Part shown: positions 30,753-39,719 of the stretch, piece by piece
Layout: the number at the start of each line of letters is the position of its first letter
Position numbering within the stretch: the first letter of the stretch is position 1
From: Rhizobiaceae bacterium
GTDB lineage: Bacteria > Pseudomonadota > Alphaproteobacteria > Rhizobiales > Rhizobiaceae
Direction of reading: 5' to 3'
DNA length: 64,000 nucleotides
Assembly (NCBI GenBank): GCA_019635755.1
Contig: JAHBYW010000003.1
Location: 539,289 to 603,288, forward strand
Notes under the pieces: generated by a model
The model's input: the letters and a program-made list of their open reading frames with translations, nothing else
What the model was told of the DNA's origin: nothing
The model's database searches: none
Made by a program: the position numbers and the translations under genes

Positions 30753-31819
30753 CCGTTGATCAGCACGGGGCCGCGCGGCGGGAAGCCGATGCCGACGGCA
30801 GCGCCCGGCGCAAGCTCGGCGTCGACGTCGCCGGTGACCGCGAAGAGCGCGCCGCGCTCGGTGTCGACCATCAGTTCCAGGTGGCTGCCGACATAGGTGA
30901 CCTTGGCCAGCGTGCCCGGCAGCGTGTTCGCCGTGCCCTGCGCATGGATCTCCAGCCGGTTCGGCCGCACCGCCAGCTTCGCCGGCCCCTCGCCGCGGCC
31001 GCGCGCCGGCAGCTTCAGGTTGACCGGGCCCAGCGTGACCGTGGCGACGTCCTTCGCCACCGAGACCACGTCGCAGTCGAGGATGTTCGCCTCGCCGATG
31101 AAATCGGCGACGAAGGCGTTGGCGGGCGCGTCGTAGAGGTCGCGCGGCGCGCCGTCCTGCGCCACCTCGCCCTCGCTCATCACGATGATGCGGTCGGAGA
31201 CGGCCAGCGCCTCCTCCTGGTCGTGGGTGACGTAGACGACGGTCAGCCCCAGCGACTGCTGCAGGTCACGGATCTCCTCTCGCACATGGCGCCTGAGCTT
31301 GGCGTCGAGATTGGACAGCGGCTCGTCGAACAGCAGCACCTGCGGCTCCAGCACCAGCGCGCGGGCGACGGCGACGCGCTGCTGCTGGCCGCCGGAGAGT
31401 TCGCTGGGCAGCCGCTTGCCGAGCGCCGCGAGGCCGACGAGGTCCAGGCCGGCGCGGGCGCGCGAGAGCACCTCCTTCTTGTCGAATCCGGAGAAGCGCA
31501 GACCGTATTCGACGTTCTCGTCGACGGTCATGTGCGGGAAGAGCGCGTAGGACTGGAACACCATCGACACGTCGCGGTCGGTGGCCGGCAGGCGGGTGAC
31601 GTCGGTGTCGCCGATCAGGATGCGCCCGCCCGACGCCATCTCCAGTCCGGCGATCATTCTGAGCGTCGTCGTCTTGCCGCAGCCCGAGGGGCCGAGCAGC
31701 GTCACCAGCTTGCCGGCCTCGATCTGCAGCGACATCTCCTTCACCGCGGTGAAGGCGCCGTATTTCTTGGTGACGCGGTCGAAGGTCACCGACGCCGCGT
31801 TGCTCCGGATCCTCGTCAT
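30749..31819 (-). CDS. ABC transporter ATP-binding protein (iron(III)/phosphonate/spermidine type)
   Basis: A 356-residue ATPase. It shows Walker A GPSGCGKTT, Q-loop MVFQSYALFPHMTVDENVEYG, signature LSGGQQQRVAVARALV, Walker B VLLFDEPLSNLDAKLR and switch His in YVTHDQEEALAVSD. A TOBE-type regulatory domain fills the last 110 residues. The length and TOBE domain place it with FbpC/PotA/UgpC. ATG at 31819 overlaps the permease stop (ATGA). The final codon and stop fall in the edge of a dispersed repeat. Confidence 0.92.
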   Translation of the reverse strand: MTRIRSNAASVTFDRVTKKYGAFTAVKEMSLQIEAGKLVTLLGPSGCGKTTTLRMIAGLEMASGGRILIGDTDVTRLPATDRDVSMVFQSYALFPHMTVDENVEYGLRFSGFDKKEVLSRARAGLDLVGLAALGKRLPSELSGGQQQRVAVARALVLEPQVLLFDEPLSNLDAKLRRHVREEIRDLQQSLGLTVVYVTHDQEEALAVSDRIIVMSEGEVAQDGAPRDLYDAPANAFVADFIGEANILDCDVVSVAKDVATVTLGPVNLKLPARGRGEGPAKLAVRPNRLEIHAQGTANTLPGTLAKVTYVGSHLELMVDTERGALFAVTGDVDAELAPGAAVGIGFPPRGPVLING

Positions 31820-34080
31820 CCACCCGCTCCCATCGCCGGCGCCGGCCCCGACGCGCTGACATTCGTCCGCGACTGCGACAGGTCGATGCCGCGGCGGCCG
31901 ATGCGCCTTGTGCCGACGACGAGCTGCATGATGCCGATCACCGCCAGCATCACCGCGATCAGCACCGTCGAATAGGCGATCGCGATGCCGTATTCGTTGT
32001 TCTCGACGCGCGCCACGATGTAGCTGGTCGACATGTCGTAGCGTGCGCTGACGAGGAAGATGATGGCGCTGATCGCCGTCATCGCACGCACGAAGGAATA
32101 GACCAGCGCCGCCAGGATCGCGGGCCTCAGCAGCGGCAGGATCACCGTCCTGAAGCTCTGCCAGGAGCTGGCGCCCAGCGTCAGCGAGCTCTCGTCCAGG
32201 CTCTTGTCGATCTGGGACATCGAGGCGACGCCGGCGCGCACGCCGACCGGCATGTTGCGGAAGATGAACGAGACGACGAGGATGATGCCGGTGCCGGTCA
32301 GCTCGATCGGCGGCACGTTGAACGCGATCACGTAGGAGACGCCGATCACCGTGCCCGGGATGGCGAAGGACAGCATCGTGCCGAACTCGAAGGCGTTCTT
32401 GCCCGCGAAGCGCTGGCGCACCAGCAGGTAGGCCGTCAGCAGGCCGATCGCCGCCGTCGGCAGCGCCGAAACAAGCGCGATCTGCAGCGTCGTGAAGAAC
32501 GAGCTCCACGCGGCGCCGCGCCAGTGGATGCCGAACTCGTTCCAGCCGACCGCGAAGGCCTTCACATAGTGCGAGAGGGTGAGGCTGAAGTCGACGCCCC
32601 ACAGCGTGACGAAGCTGCCGTAGAAGATTGTCGCGTAGACGACGAGGGTGAACAGCGTCCAGAAGCCGGCGACGGCGTAGACGCCGAACTTAAGCCCGTC
32701 CGGCAGGTGCGGGTGCACGCCCGAATCGCCCTTGCCGGAGACGGTCGTGTAGGATTTGCGGCCGAGCCAGAAGCGCTGCGCCCAGAAGGCGCCAAGCGTG
32801 AAGAACAGCAGCACGATCGCCAGCACCGCCGCCTGCGCCTGGTCGTATTGCGCGCCGACGATGGCGAAGAAGATCTCCGTCGACAGCACGTCGAAATTGC
32901 CGCCCAGCACCAGCGGGTTGCCGAAGTCGGCCATCGATTCGATGAAGCCGAGCAGGAAGGCGTTGGCGAGGCCGGGCCGCATCAGCGGCAGCGTGACGTT
33001 CCAGAAGGTCTGCCAGCGGTCGGCGCGCAGCGTCTGCGACGCTTCCTCCATCGACGGGCTGACGCCCTCGACCACGCCGATCAGCACGAGGAAGGCGATC
33101 GGCGTGAACGCCAGCAGCTGCGCGATGAGCAGCCCCGGCAGGCCGTAGACCCAGCGCGACGCGGGCAGTCCGAAGACGCTGTCCAGTGTCTGCGTCACCG
33201 CACCCGACAGGCCGAAGAGCAGGATGATGGCGAGGCCGATCACGAAGGGCGGCGTGATGATCGGCAGCACGGTCAGCGCGCGCAGCACGCGTCCGTAGCG
33301 GAAGCCCGTGCGGGTCAGCACCAGCGCGAAGACGAGGCCGAGCAGCGTGGTGAGCACGCCGACCAGAACGGCCAGCACCAGCGAGTTCCAGGCGACGCCG
33401 CAGCGCGAGCCGCCGGTCACGCAGTCGAGGCTCCACAGCCGCGCGCTGAACAGCTTCGACAGGAAGATCGACAGCGAGTAATTGCCGTCCTGGTCGATCA
33501 GCGCGCTGGCCAGCATCTGCAGGATCGGCATGAAGATGAAGACCGCGACGACGGCAATGACGAAGCCGATCGACCCGACGACGAACTCGTCGCCGCCGAT
33601 GGCGCCGCGCGCCGCGATGCCCAGCGTCAGCAGGAAAAGGAAGCTGCCGGCGACCAGGAGCGCGCCCCAGCCCATGCCGAACTGCCGGTCGTCGAGCTCG
33701 CCGAACAGCGCGGTCAGCCAGTCCCACTGGAAGCCGCGCAGGCCGATGCCGAAGCCCTGCAGCGCGAGCCAGGCCAATCCGGCCGCGCCGATGGCGATCA
33801 GCGCAGGCCCGAACAGCGGGTCGGACTTGCGCCGGCCCCACAGCGCCAGCGGAAGCAGCAGCAGGACGCCCATCGGCGCCAGCCAGAGTTTCAGGCCCTG
33901 CAGGTTGAGGAAGAGCGCCGGCGCGGTGCTGGCCTTGAGCGGATAGCCGCCCAGCATCCAGGCCGAAAACAGGCCGCGGTCCAGCCCGTACCAGGGCAGG
34001 ACCGCAAAGCCCGCCCAGCCGACCAGCATCCAGAGGACGAGGGTCGGATGGAGCGGCCAGTCCGGACCGGCGCTACGCAC
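31816..34080 (-). CDS. ABC transporter permease with two fused membrane domains (FbpB/ThiP type)
   Basis: A 754-residue inner-membrane protein with about 14 hydrophobic segments. It contains two copies of the binding-protein-dependent permease domain, each with an EAA loop: GVSPSMEEASQTLRADRWQTF near 350 and DKSLDESSLTLGASSWQSF near 630. About 170 N-terminal residues carry extra membrane helices before the first domain. Such double permeases serve Fe(III), thiamine or 2-aminoethylphosphonate importers. It starts three bases after the binding-protein stop. Confidence 0.92.
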   Translation of the reverse strand: MRSAGPDWPLHPTLVLWMLVGWAGFAVLPWYGLDRGLFSAWMLGGYPLKASTAPALFLNLQGLKLWLAPMGVLLLLPLALWGRRKSDPLFGPALIAIGAAGLAWLALQGFGIGLRGFQWDWLTALFGELDDRQFGMGWGALLVAGSFLFLLTLGIAARGAIGGDEFVVGSIGFVIAVVAVFIFMPILQMLASALIDQDGNYSLSIFLSKLFSARLWSLDCVTGGSRCGVAWNSLVLAVLVGVLTTLLGLVFALVLTRTGFRYGRVLRALTVLPIITPPFVIGLAIILLFGLSGAVTQTLDSVFGLPASRWVYGLPGLLIAQLLAFTPIAFLVLIGVVEGVSPSMEEASQTLRADRWQTFWNVTLPLMRPGLANAFLLGFIESMADFGNPLVLGGNFDVLSTEIFFAIVGAQYDQAQAAVLAIVLLFFTLGAFWAQRFWLGRKSYTTVSGKGDSGVHPHLPDGLKFGVYAVAGFWTLFTLVVYATIFYGSFVTLWGVDFSLTLSHYVKAFAVGWNEFGIHWRGAAWSSFFTTLQIALVSALPTAAIGLLTAYLLVRQRFAGKNAFEFGTMLSFAIPGTVIGVSYVIAFNVPPIELTGTGIILVVSFIFRNMPVGVRAGVASMSQIDKSLDESSLTLGASSWQSFRTVILPLLRPAILAALVYSFVRAMTAISAIIFLVSARYDMSTSYIVARVENNEYGIAIAYSTVLIAVMLAVIGIMQLVVGTRRIGRRGIDLSQSRTNVSASGPAPAMGAGG

Positions 34081-34083
34081 CGG

Positions 34084-35103
34084 CTACTGCGGCAGCGAGG
34101 AGACTTCCGTGTCCCATTTGGCGAGCAGGCGCTTGCGCTCCTCGCTCGATCCGTACTTCTTGAAGTCGTAGTCGATCAGCTTGATCGACGAGAGGTCGGG
34201 CGTCAGCTCGGACACTTCGGCGCTCTTGTTGGACGGCAGCTGGAACGACTTCACGTCCTTCGCCTTGGACTGCATCTCGGCCGACAGCGCCCAGTCGTAG
34301 AACTGCTTCGCCGCCTCCTCGTTGCGCGCGCCCTTGATCAGCGACATCGAGCCGATCTCGTAGCCGGTGCCCTCGCAGGGCGCCACGGTCACGATCGGGA
34401 AGCCCGCCGCCGTCTGCGCCACGGCGTCGTGCATGAAGACGATGCCGACGGTCGTCTCGCCGAGGCCCGCCGCCTTGATCGGCGCCGAACCGGACTTGGT
34501 GTACTGGTTCACGTTCTTGTGGAGGGCCTTCATGTATTCGAAGCCCTCGTCCTCGCCGAAGAGCTGAACCATCGTCGCCAGCATCGTGTAGGCGGTGCCC
34601 GACGAGTTCGGGTTGGCGATCTGGATCTGGCCCTTGAACTCCGGCTTGATCAGGTCGGCCCAGCATTTCGGCTCGGGCAGGTTGTTCTTGGCCAGCAGGT
34701 CCTTGTTGTAGCCGAAGCCCAGCGCGCCGGAGTAGACGCCGATCGTCTTGTTGCCGGCGGCCTCGGCCTGCTTGATCGCCCAGTCGTGCAGTTCGCCGCG
34801 CATCGGCGACTCGTAGGCGACCGTCAGGTCCTCCTCGGCCGCCTGCAGATGCGGGTCGCCGGTACCGCCCCACCACACGTCGCCCTTGGGGTTCGACGCC
34901 TCGGCGCGCACCTGCGCGTAGGTCTCGCCCGACGATTTGCGCGTCATGTCGACGGTGATGCCGGTCTTCTCCTCGAAGCCCGTCTTGATCTGCTGGCACC
35001 ACGCCTCGTCGGCCGAGCAGTAGAGCGTCAGGCTGTCGGCATAGGCGGCGGTGGAGCAGAGCATCGCCGCGGCGGTCGCGGCGAGCAAATGGGTCGATTT
35101 CAT
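34084..35103 (-). CDS. ABC transporter periplasmic binding protein (Fe(III)/phosphonate type)
   Basis: A 339-residue protein with a signal peptide (cut near residue 22 after AAYA). It belongs to the SBP_bac_1/6 group with the opening SLTLYCSADEAWCQQIKTGFEEKTGITVD. Middle motifs GDVWWGGTGDPHLQA, GFGYNKDLLAKNNLPEPKCWADL and IANPNSSGTAYTML are those of AfuA/PhnS-like proteins. The adjacent tyrosine pair that binds iron in FbpA is not evident, so a ligand other than iron is possible. First gene of the importer operon. Confidence 0.9.
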   Translation of the reverse strand: MKSTHLLAATAAAMLCSTAAYADSLTLYCSADEAWCQQIKTGFEEKTGITVDMTRKSSGETYAQVRAEASNPKGDVWWGGTGDPHLQAAEEDLTVAYESPMRGELHDWAIKQAEAAGNKTIGVYSGALGFGYNKDLLAKNNLPEPKCWADLIKPEFKGQIQIANPNSSGTAYTMLATMVQLFGEDEGFEYMKALHKNVNQYTKSGSAPIKAAGLGETTVGIVFMHDAVAQTAAGFPIVTVAPCEGTGYEIGSMSLIKGARNEEAAKQFYDWALSAEMQSKAKDVKSFQLPSNKSAEVSELTPDLSSIKLIDYDFKKYGSSEERKRLLAKWDTEVSSLPQ

Positions 35104-35230
35104 CCGTCATTCCTCCCTGATTCATTCGCCGTCTAACGATGCGGCGTCGTTCAGCTTCCAAGGAATCCGGATGAATTGCAACCATGTCGTGGCGGCACCC
35201 TGCGCGCGGCGCCCGGCGGCAGGCTGCGGG

Positions 35231-36280
35231 TCAGGCGAGGCGTAGCGCAGCGGTCGCGGCGATGGCGTCGGCCAGCTCCATGCGCCAGTGCCGGCGGCAA
35301 TAGGCGCGGAAGTCGAAACAGGGCAGGCCGGGGCAGACCTCGAATTCGATCAGGTGCAGCGTGCCGTCGTCTTCCAGTCTGAGGTCCACCGAGAAGACGT
35401 CGCGCAGCCCGAGCCCGTCGATCAGCCGTGCGGCGACGTCGCGGATCGCCGCCGCCGCGTCAGGCCGCGCCTCGCCGACGTCGACCAGCGCCGGTTCCGC
35501 ATAGGCGCCGGCCGCCTTCGCCGCCTCCCCGGTCTCGCCGTAGAGCGCCAGGCTTTCGGCCATCGTCTGGAAGTCGCCGCCGGCATCGACGAAATAGGCG
35601 CGCGCGGCTTCCGCGCCGGCGCCGCGCTTCGCGCCGAGGAAGCTGACGCGCACATTGCGGCCGGCGACATAGGGCTGCACGATCGCGTCGTCGCGGTAGT
35701 GCGCGAAGATGCGCCGGCTGAGATCCAGCGCGTCGCCGGCACTGGCGCAGCGCGAATCGGGCCAGATGCCGATCTTGGAGCCCAGCCGGTTCGGCTTCAC
35801 GAAATAGCCCGAAGCGGACGCCGGCGGCGGCACGATCCAGCGGCCGTCGCGCGCCAGCCCGCCCGCCGGCGCCGGCAGGCCGAGCGCCCGCAGCACCGCG
35901 CCCGAGCGGAACTTGTCCTGGCAGAGCGCGAAGGTGGAATCGTCGGCGCCGACGGTGCGGAACCCTTTCAGACGAGCCAGCGCGGGCGAAGCGCCGCCGC
36001 GGTAGTAGGCGATGCCGTCCGTCAGCGTCCACACCAGCGTGTTCGCCGCGTCGTGCATGTCGAGCGCGATCGCGAGACTGTCGAGCTCGACGGCAGCGAA
36101 GGCGATGCCCCGCCGGGCGCAGGCCTCCGCGATCGCCGCAAGCTCCGGCGCGATGTCCGTCGACTGGGCGAGGTAGGAGGAAATCTCCAGCGCGCGGTCG
36201 GGCGGAAACCCGTCTGCGGCCAGCCGCGCGCGGCACGCGGCCTCGGGCTCGTGGACGAGGAGGAGGGTGCGGTCGCTCAT
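35231..36280 (-). CDS. ATP-grasp domain protein, substrate unknown
   Basis: A 349-residue protein. The central and C-terminal parts look like an ATP-grasp ligase: GYFVKPNRLGSKIGIW with Lys near 161, DDAIVQPYVAGRNVRVSFLGA near 200, and a metal-binding end VFSVDLRLEDDGTLHLIEFEVCPGLPCFDFRAYC, resembling D-Ala-D-Ala ligase-type catalytic loops. The N-terminal 130 residues are specific. It could join an amino acid or peptide; no partner gene gives the substrate. It lies between the importer operon and the sugar acid operon, same strand. Confidence 0.75.
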   Translation of the reverse strand: MSDRTLLLVHEPEAACRARLAADGFPPDRALEISSYLAQSTDIAPELAAIAEACARRGIAFAAVELDSLAIALDMHDAANTLVWTLTDGIAYYRGGASPALARLKGFRTVGADDSTFALCQDKFRSGAVLRALGLPAPAGGLARDGRWIVPPPASASGYFVKPNRLGSKIGIWPDSRCASAGDALDLSRRIFAHYRDDAIVQPYVAGRNVRVSFLGAKRGAGAEAARAYFVDAGGDFQTMAESLALYGETGEAAKAAGAYAEPALVDVGEARPDAAAAIRDVAARLIDGLGLRDVFSVDLRLEDDGTLHLIEFEVCPGLPCFDFRAYCRRHWRMELADAIAATAALRLA

Positions 36281-36296
36281 GGCCGGTGGGGTGAAG

Positions 36297-37187
36297 TTAG
36301 AGCGCCACCTTCGGCTCGAAGCGGCCTTTCACGGCGATGTCGAGCAGGAAGGTCTTGCCGCCATCGGGATCGGCGGCGCGCTGTGCCGCGTCCATGCCCT
36401 TCCGGGCCGACGTGACGACGATGCGCGACGCGTCCGGCCCGACGAAGGCCGGGCAGGACGATTGATGCGCCGGCACCGGCACCGACTTCACGAGGTTGCC
36501 GTCCGGCGAATAGGCGTCGACGCGCGCGCCGCCCCATTTGGCGTTCCACACGACGCCCTCGGCGTCGCAGACCGAGCCGTCGATCCAGCCGTCGCTGCCG
36601 CCGCGGACGAATTCCTTCGGGTCGCCCGTCGGCAGTCCGTTCGCGGGGTCGACATCGACGCGTTTCAGGCTTTTGGTGCCGGTGTCGATGAAATAGGCGA
36701 TGCGGCCGTCCGGCGAAAAGCAGATCGAGTTCGGGATGCCGATGCCGGTGAAGAGCGTGCGGACTTCACCCTTGAAGTACCAGTAGATCGCGCCCGACGG
36801 CCCGGCCTCGTCCTTCGGCATGGTGCCGATCCAGAAGGCGCCGGACGGATGCACGCGCGAATCGTTCGAGCGGTTGTTCGGAAGCTCCTGCTCGAGCGCC
36901 TTGTGCAGCGTCAGCCTGCCGGTCTTGGCGTCGCGGATGTGCAGCCCGGTCTCGGTGACCAGAAGCTGCCGCTGCGCGTCGATCACGGCGATGGCGCTGC
37001 CCATCACCGGCAGGTCGTGGACGACGGTCGCCCCGTCCGGACCCCCGTTCGGCCCCCCGTTCGGCCAGGCCTTCTCCAGCAGCTTGCGGTTGACGATGTC
37101 GAACCAGAACAGCCTGCCGCTGTCGGGGTCGTAGGCCGGGCCCTCGCCCAGCTCGCACACGACATCGGAAAACACCGTCGCGCCCAT
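36297..37187 (-). CDS. SMP-30/gluconolactonase-like sugar lactonase
   Basis: A 296-residue six-bladed beta-propeller lactonase. It opens with ELGEGPAYDPDSGRLFWFDIVNRKLL, including the metal-binding Glu of the ELGEGP motif, and contains NDSRVHPSGAFWIGTMPKDE (Asn/Asp ligands) and GIGIPNSICFSPDGRIAYFIDT. A short Gly/Pro duplication (GGPNGGPDG) sits near residue 45. In this operon it would open an aldonolactone, most likely D-galactono-lactone. Its ATG lies one base downstream of the dgoA stop. Confidence 0.9.
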   Translation of the reverse strand: MGATVFSDVVCELGEGPAYDPDSGRLFWFDIVNRKLLEKAWPNGGPNGGPDGATVVHDLPVMGSAIAVIDAQRQLLVTETGLHIRDAKTGRLTLHKALEQELPNNRSNDSRVHPSGAFWIGTMPKDEAGPSGAIYWYFKGEVRTLFTGIGIPNSICFSPDGRIAYFIDTGTKSLKRVDVDPANGLPTGDPKEFVRGGSDGWIDGSVCDAEGVVWNAKWGGARVDAYSPDGNLVKSVPVPAHQSSCPAFVGPDASRIVVTSARKGMDAAQRAADPDGGKTFLLDIAVKGRFEPKVAL

Positions 37188-37829
37188 TCACCCCTCCCCG
37201 AAGACGCGGCGCCATTCCGCTACCGCGTCGGCTGCCTTGCGCCCCACCTCCGCCGCCCGCGCCCCCGGCCGGTAGAGGCTGGAGCCGAGGCCGAAGGTGC
37301 GGACCCCCACCGCCTTATACGCCGCGAAGTCGCGCTCGGATACGCCGCCGACCGCGCCGACGATCGCGCCGGCCGGCAGCACGGCGCGGATCGCGGCGAT
37401 GCCGCCCGGGCCGATCACGCTGGCCGGGAAGAATTTCAGCGCCGATGCGCCGGCCTTCAGCGCCGCGAACGCCTCGGTCGGCGTGAACACGCCCGGCATC
37501 GTCACCATGCCGTGCTCCGCGGCGCGCGCCAGCACCGCCGCGTCGACATTGGGACTGACCAGCAGCCGGCCGCCGGCATCGTGGAGCCGGTCGACGTCGT
37601 CTGGGGTCAGGACCGTGCCGGCGCCGACCAGCGCGCCGGGCAGGGCCTTGGCGATCGCCGCGATGGAGCGGAACGGCTCCGGCGAGTTGAGCGGCACCTC
37701 GATCGCCTCGATGCCGGCGTCGCGGACGGCGCGCGCGACATCGACGGCATCGTCCGGCGCCAGGCCGCGGAAGATGGCGACGAGGCCGCAGCCGAGGTCC
37801 GGCCAGCGGGCGGAAACGGGCGCAGGCAT
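37188..37829 (-). CDS. dgoA: 2-dehydro-3-deoxy-6-phosphogalactonate aldolase
   Basis: A 213-residue KDPG/KDPGal aldolase-family enzyme, class I with a Schiff-base lysine in KAGASALKFFPAS (near 130). It has AIFRGLAPDDAVDVARA at the start, the segment EVPLNSPEPFRSI, and VGAGTVLTPDDVDRLHDAGGRLLVSPN. The N-x-P-E-P and R-G pattern and the coupling to dgoK favour the galactonate enzyme over KDPG aldolase. The TAA of dgoK overlaps its ATG (TAATG). Products are pyruvate and glyceraldehyde-3-phosphate. Confidence 0.92.
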   Translation of the reverse strand: MPAPVSARWPDLGCGLVAIFRGLAPDDAVDVARAVRDAGIEAIEVPLNSPEPFRSIAAIAKALPGALVGAGTVLTPDDVDRLHDAGGRLLVSPNVDAAVLARAAEHGMVTMPGVFTPTEAFAALKAGASALKFFPASVIGPGGIAAIRAVLPAGAIVGAVGGVSERDFAAYKAVGVRTFGLGSSLYRPGARAAEVGRKAADAVAEWRRVFGEG

Positions 37830-38758
37830 TAGCGCGATCCTCCGGCGTCCAGCAAGCGGCTCGCGGCGGCGGTCAGGCCCAGGCGCACCGTTTCGTCGGC
37901 GTCGACGGTGCGGACGCGGTAGCCCGCCAGCGTCAGCGCCATCTGGTAGAGCGCGCCGAGCGCACCCGACACCACCAGCACGACCTCGCCGCCGCCATGG
38001 GTGCGACGCGCCGATGCGATCTCGACGCCGATCAGCAGGCCGGACAGCGCCGCCGCCGCATCGTCCGGCTGCAGCCCGAACAGCAGGCCGCCGGCGCGGA
38101 TCTTGAACAGCTTCGCCGTCACGTCCTGCGGGTTGGCGAGGCCCTTGCCGAGCCAGGCCCCGAAGGCCGGGGTCTCGGGGTCGACCGCACCGGGCGCCTT
38201 GCCCAGCGAATGCGCCAGGATCGAGTGGCCGGCGAGGACCGAATAGAGTTCTCCGGTCATCCAGGTGGTGAAGTCGGTCAGCGTACCGTCGCGCAGCTCG
38301 ACCCATTTGGAGTGCGTGCCCGGCATGCAGGCGAGGCGATTGCCCTCGCCCAGCAGCGCCGCGACTCCGGCGAGCTGGGTCTCCTCGCCGCGCATCACGT
38401 CCGGCCGGCCCTGCTGCCGCAGCGCCGCGCCCGGCAGGATCATCACCTGCCGCCGCACCGAGGGGACGCGCACGGCCCGCGACAGCACGTCCTCCAGCTT
38501 TGCCGGCACGTCGACATAGGGAACTTCGAGCCAGCCCTGCCGCGAGCCCGCCATGCCGCAGACGATCGCCGGGAGGTCAGTTGGCGCGCCGAGCTCGCCG
38601 AGGATGCGCTCGAACACGGCCTCGAAGCCGGCGCCGCCGACGGACAGCAGCCCCTCGTCGCTCCGCCGCTCGGCGACGGGCGCGCCGGTGTCGTCGATCA
38701 GCCAGACGCGGAGCCGTGTCGTGCCCCAGTCGGCGGCGGCGAAGGCTGCCCGCGTCAC
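37829..38758 (-). CDS. dgoK: 2-dehydro-3-deoxygalactonokinase
   Basis: A 309-residue sugar acid kinase. AADWGTTRLRVWLID at the start is the phosphate-1 motif of the DgoK family, ICGMAGSRQGWLEVPYV follows near 68-84, and LACMPGTHSKWVELRDG is near 143-159. It phosphorylates 2-keto-3-deoxygalactonate for the aldolase encoded next. The start is a GTG at 38758 whose bases overlap the SDR stop (GTGA), and its stop overlaps dgoA, so all three are coupled. Confidence 0.93.
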   Translation of the reverse strand: MTRAAFAAADWGTTRLRVWLIDDTGAPVAERRSDEGLLSVGGAGFEAVFERILGELGAPTDLPAIVCGMAGSRQGWLEVPYVDVPAKLEDVLSRAVRVPSVRRQVMILPGAALRQQGRPDVMRGEETQLAGVAALLGEGNRLACMPGTHSKWVELRDGTLTDFTTWMTGELYSVLAGHSILAHSLGKAPGAVDPETPAFGAWLGKGLANPQDVTAKLFKIRAGGLLFGLQPDDAAAALSGLLIGVEIASARRTHGGGEVVLVVSGALGALYQMALTLAGYRVRTVDADETVRLGLTAAASRLLDAGGSR

Positions 38759-39522
38759 ATGTAGCCCCCGTCGACGATCAGCGTCTGCGCGCTCAGCAGC
38801 TTCGCCGAATCCGACGCCAGGAACAGGCACACGCCGACCACGTCCTCCGGCTTCATCGGCTGCTTGATGCACTGCTTGGTGATGTGCGCTGCGAGCCCTT
38901 CCTCGGTCACCCACAGCGCCTTCTGGCGCTCGGTCAGCACCCAGCCGGGCGCCACCGCGTTGACGCGGATGCCGTCGACGCCGAGCTTGCCGGCCAGCCC
39001 CTTGGTCAGGCCGATCACGCCGGCCTTGGCTGCCGTGTAGGACGGCATGTCCGGGTGGTTGATCAGGAACGAGGTCGAGGTGAAGTTGATGATCGATCCG
39101 CCGCCCGCCGCCTTCATTCCCCTGGCCACCGCCTGCGCGGTGAAGAAGTGCGGCCTCAGGTTGACCGCCTGGTTGCGGTCCCAGAACTCTTCGGTGACGT
39201 CGGCCACGTCATGACGGTCGTCGCGCGCCGCATTGTTGACCAGCACGGTGACCGGCCCGTGCGCCTTGGCCGCCTTCGCCACCGCACGCTTGAGCGCCGC
39301 GATGTCGGTCAGGTCGCATTTGATGTAGAGCGGCGCCCGGCCGGCCGACTCTTCGACTTTCGCGACCAGCGCGCGACTGGCCTTGTCGTCGATGTCGATG
39401 AACGCGACCAGCGCGCCCTGCAGCGCGAAACCCTCGGTCAGGGCGGCGCCGATGCCGGAGCCGCCGCCGGTGATGAGCACGGACGCCCCCTTCAGGTCCG
39501 GATAGCGGGCGGTTGGCATCAT
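38755..39522 (-). CDS. SDR-family sugar dehydrogenase, probable D-galactose/L-arabinose type
   Basis: A 255-residue classical short-chain dehydrogenase: nucleotide motif LITGGGSGIGAALTEGFA (about 15-32), NNAARDD in place of NNAG, catalytic Ser in STSFLINHPDMPSYTAAKAG with Tyr-x3-Lys, and a C-terminal LIVDGGYM. Chosen start is the double ATG at 39520-39522 (MMPTARYPDL); the longer frame beyond it is a shadow. As first gene of the operon with dgoK, dgoA and a lactonase it probably oxidises the free sugar to its lactone. Confidence 0.88.
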   Translation of the reverse strand: MMPTARYPDLKGASVLITGGGSGIGAALTEGFALQGALVAFIDIDDKASRALVAKVEESAGRAPLYIKCDLTDIAALKRAVAKAAKAHGPVTVLVNNAARDDRHDVADVTEEFWDRNQAVNLRPHFFTAQAVARGMKAAGGGSIINFTSTSFLINHPDMPSYTAAKAGVIGLTKGLAGKLGVDGIRVNAVAPGWVLTERQKALWVTEEGLAAHITKQCIKQPMKPEDVVGVCLFLASDSAKLLSAQTLIVDGGYM

Positions 39523-39662
39523 GCGAACGGAATCCTCCCCTTGGCCAGGCGGCGGCAACACTTCGCCAACGGCGCGGCAAAGCGCAAGGCGGATCGGTGG
39601 AAATGTCAGACAATTTGGCGGAGTTGGGCCAAGGCGCGGGGCGCAATGCCTAACGTCCCATC

Positions 39663-39691
39663 GCGGGGAGGCTGGTGCGCGAAGCGCACCG
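39663..39691. repeat. 29-bp hairpin repeat, copy 1
   Basis: The sequence contains GGTGCGCGAAGCGCACC, a perfect hairpin, preceded by GCGGGGAGGC. The reverse complement recurs at 62301-62329 with one difference over 29 bases. It lies in the 197-base gap between the SDR gene and the GGDEF/EAL gene. Confidence 0.8.
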
Positions 39692-39719
39692 CTCGGGGGA
39701 GGAGACCTGCCTGGCCGCC

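Noticed and set aside
34084..35103. Naming the importer as an iron(III) transporter (fbpABC)
   Set aside because: The typical adjacent tyrosine pair of FbpA was not found and 2-aminoethylphosphonate or other ligands use the same architecture, so only the type is given.
32524..35136. 870-residue plus-strand frame
   Set aside because: Antisense to the double permease and binding-protein genes, no known motif, Glu/Gln/Arg-rich.
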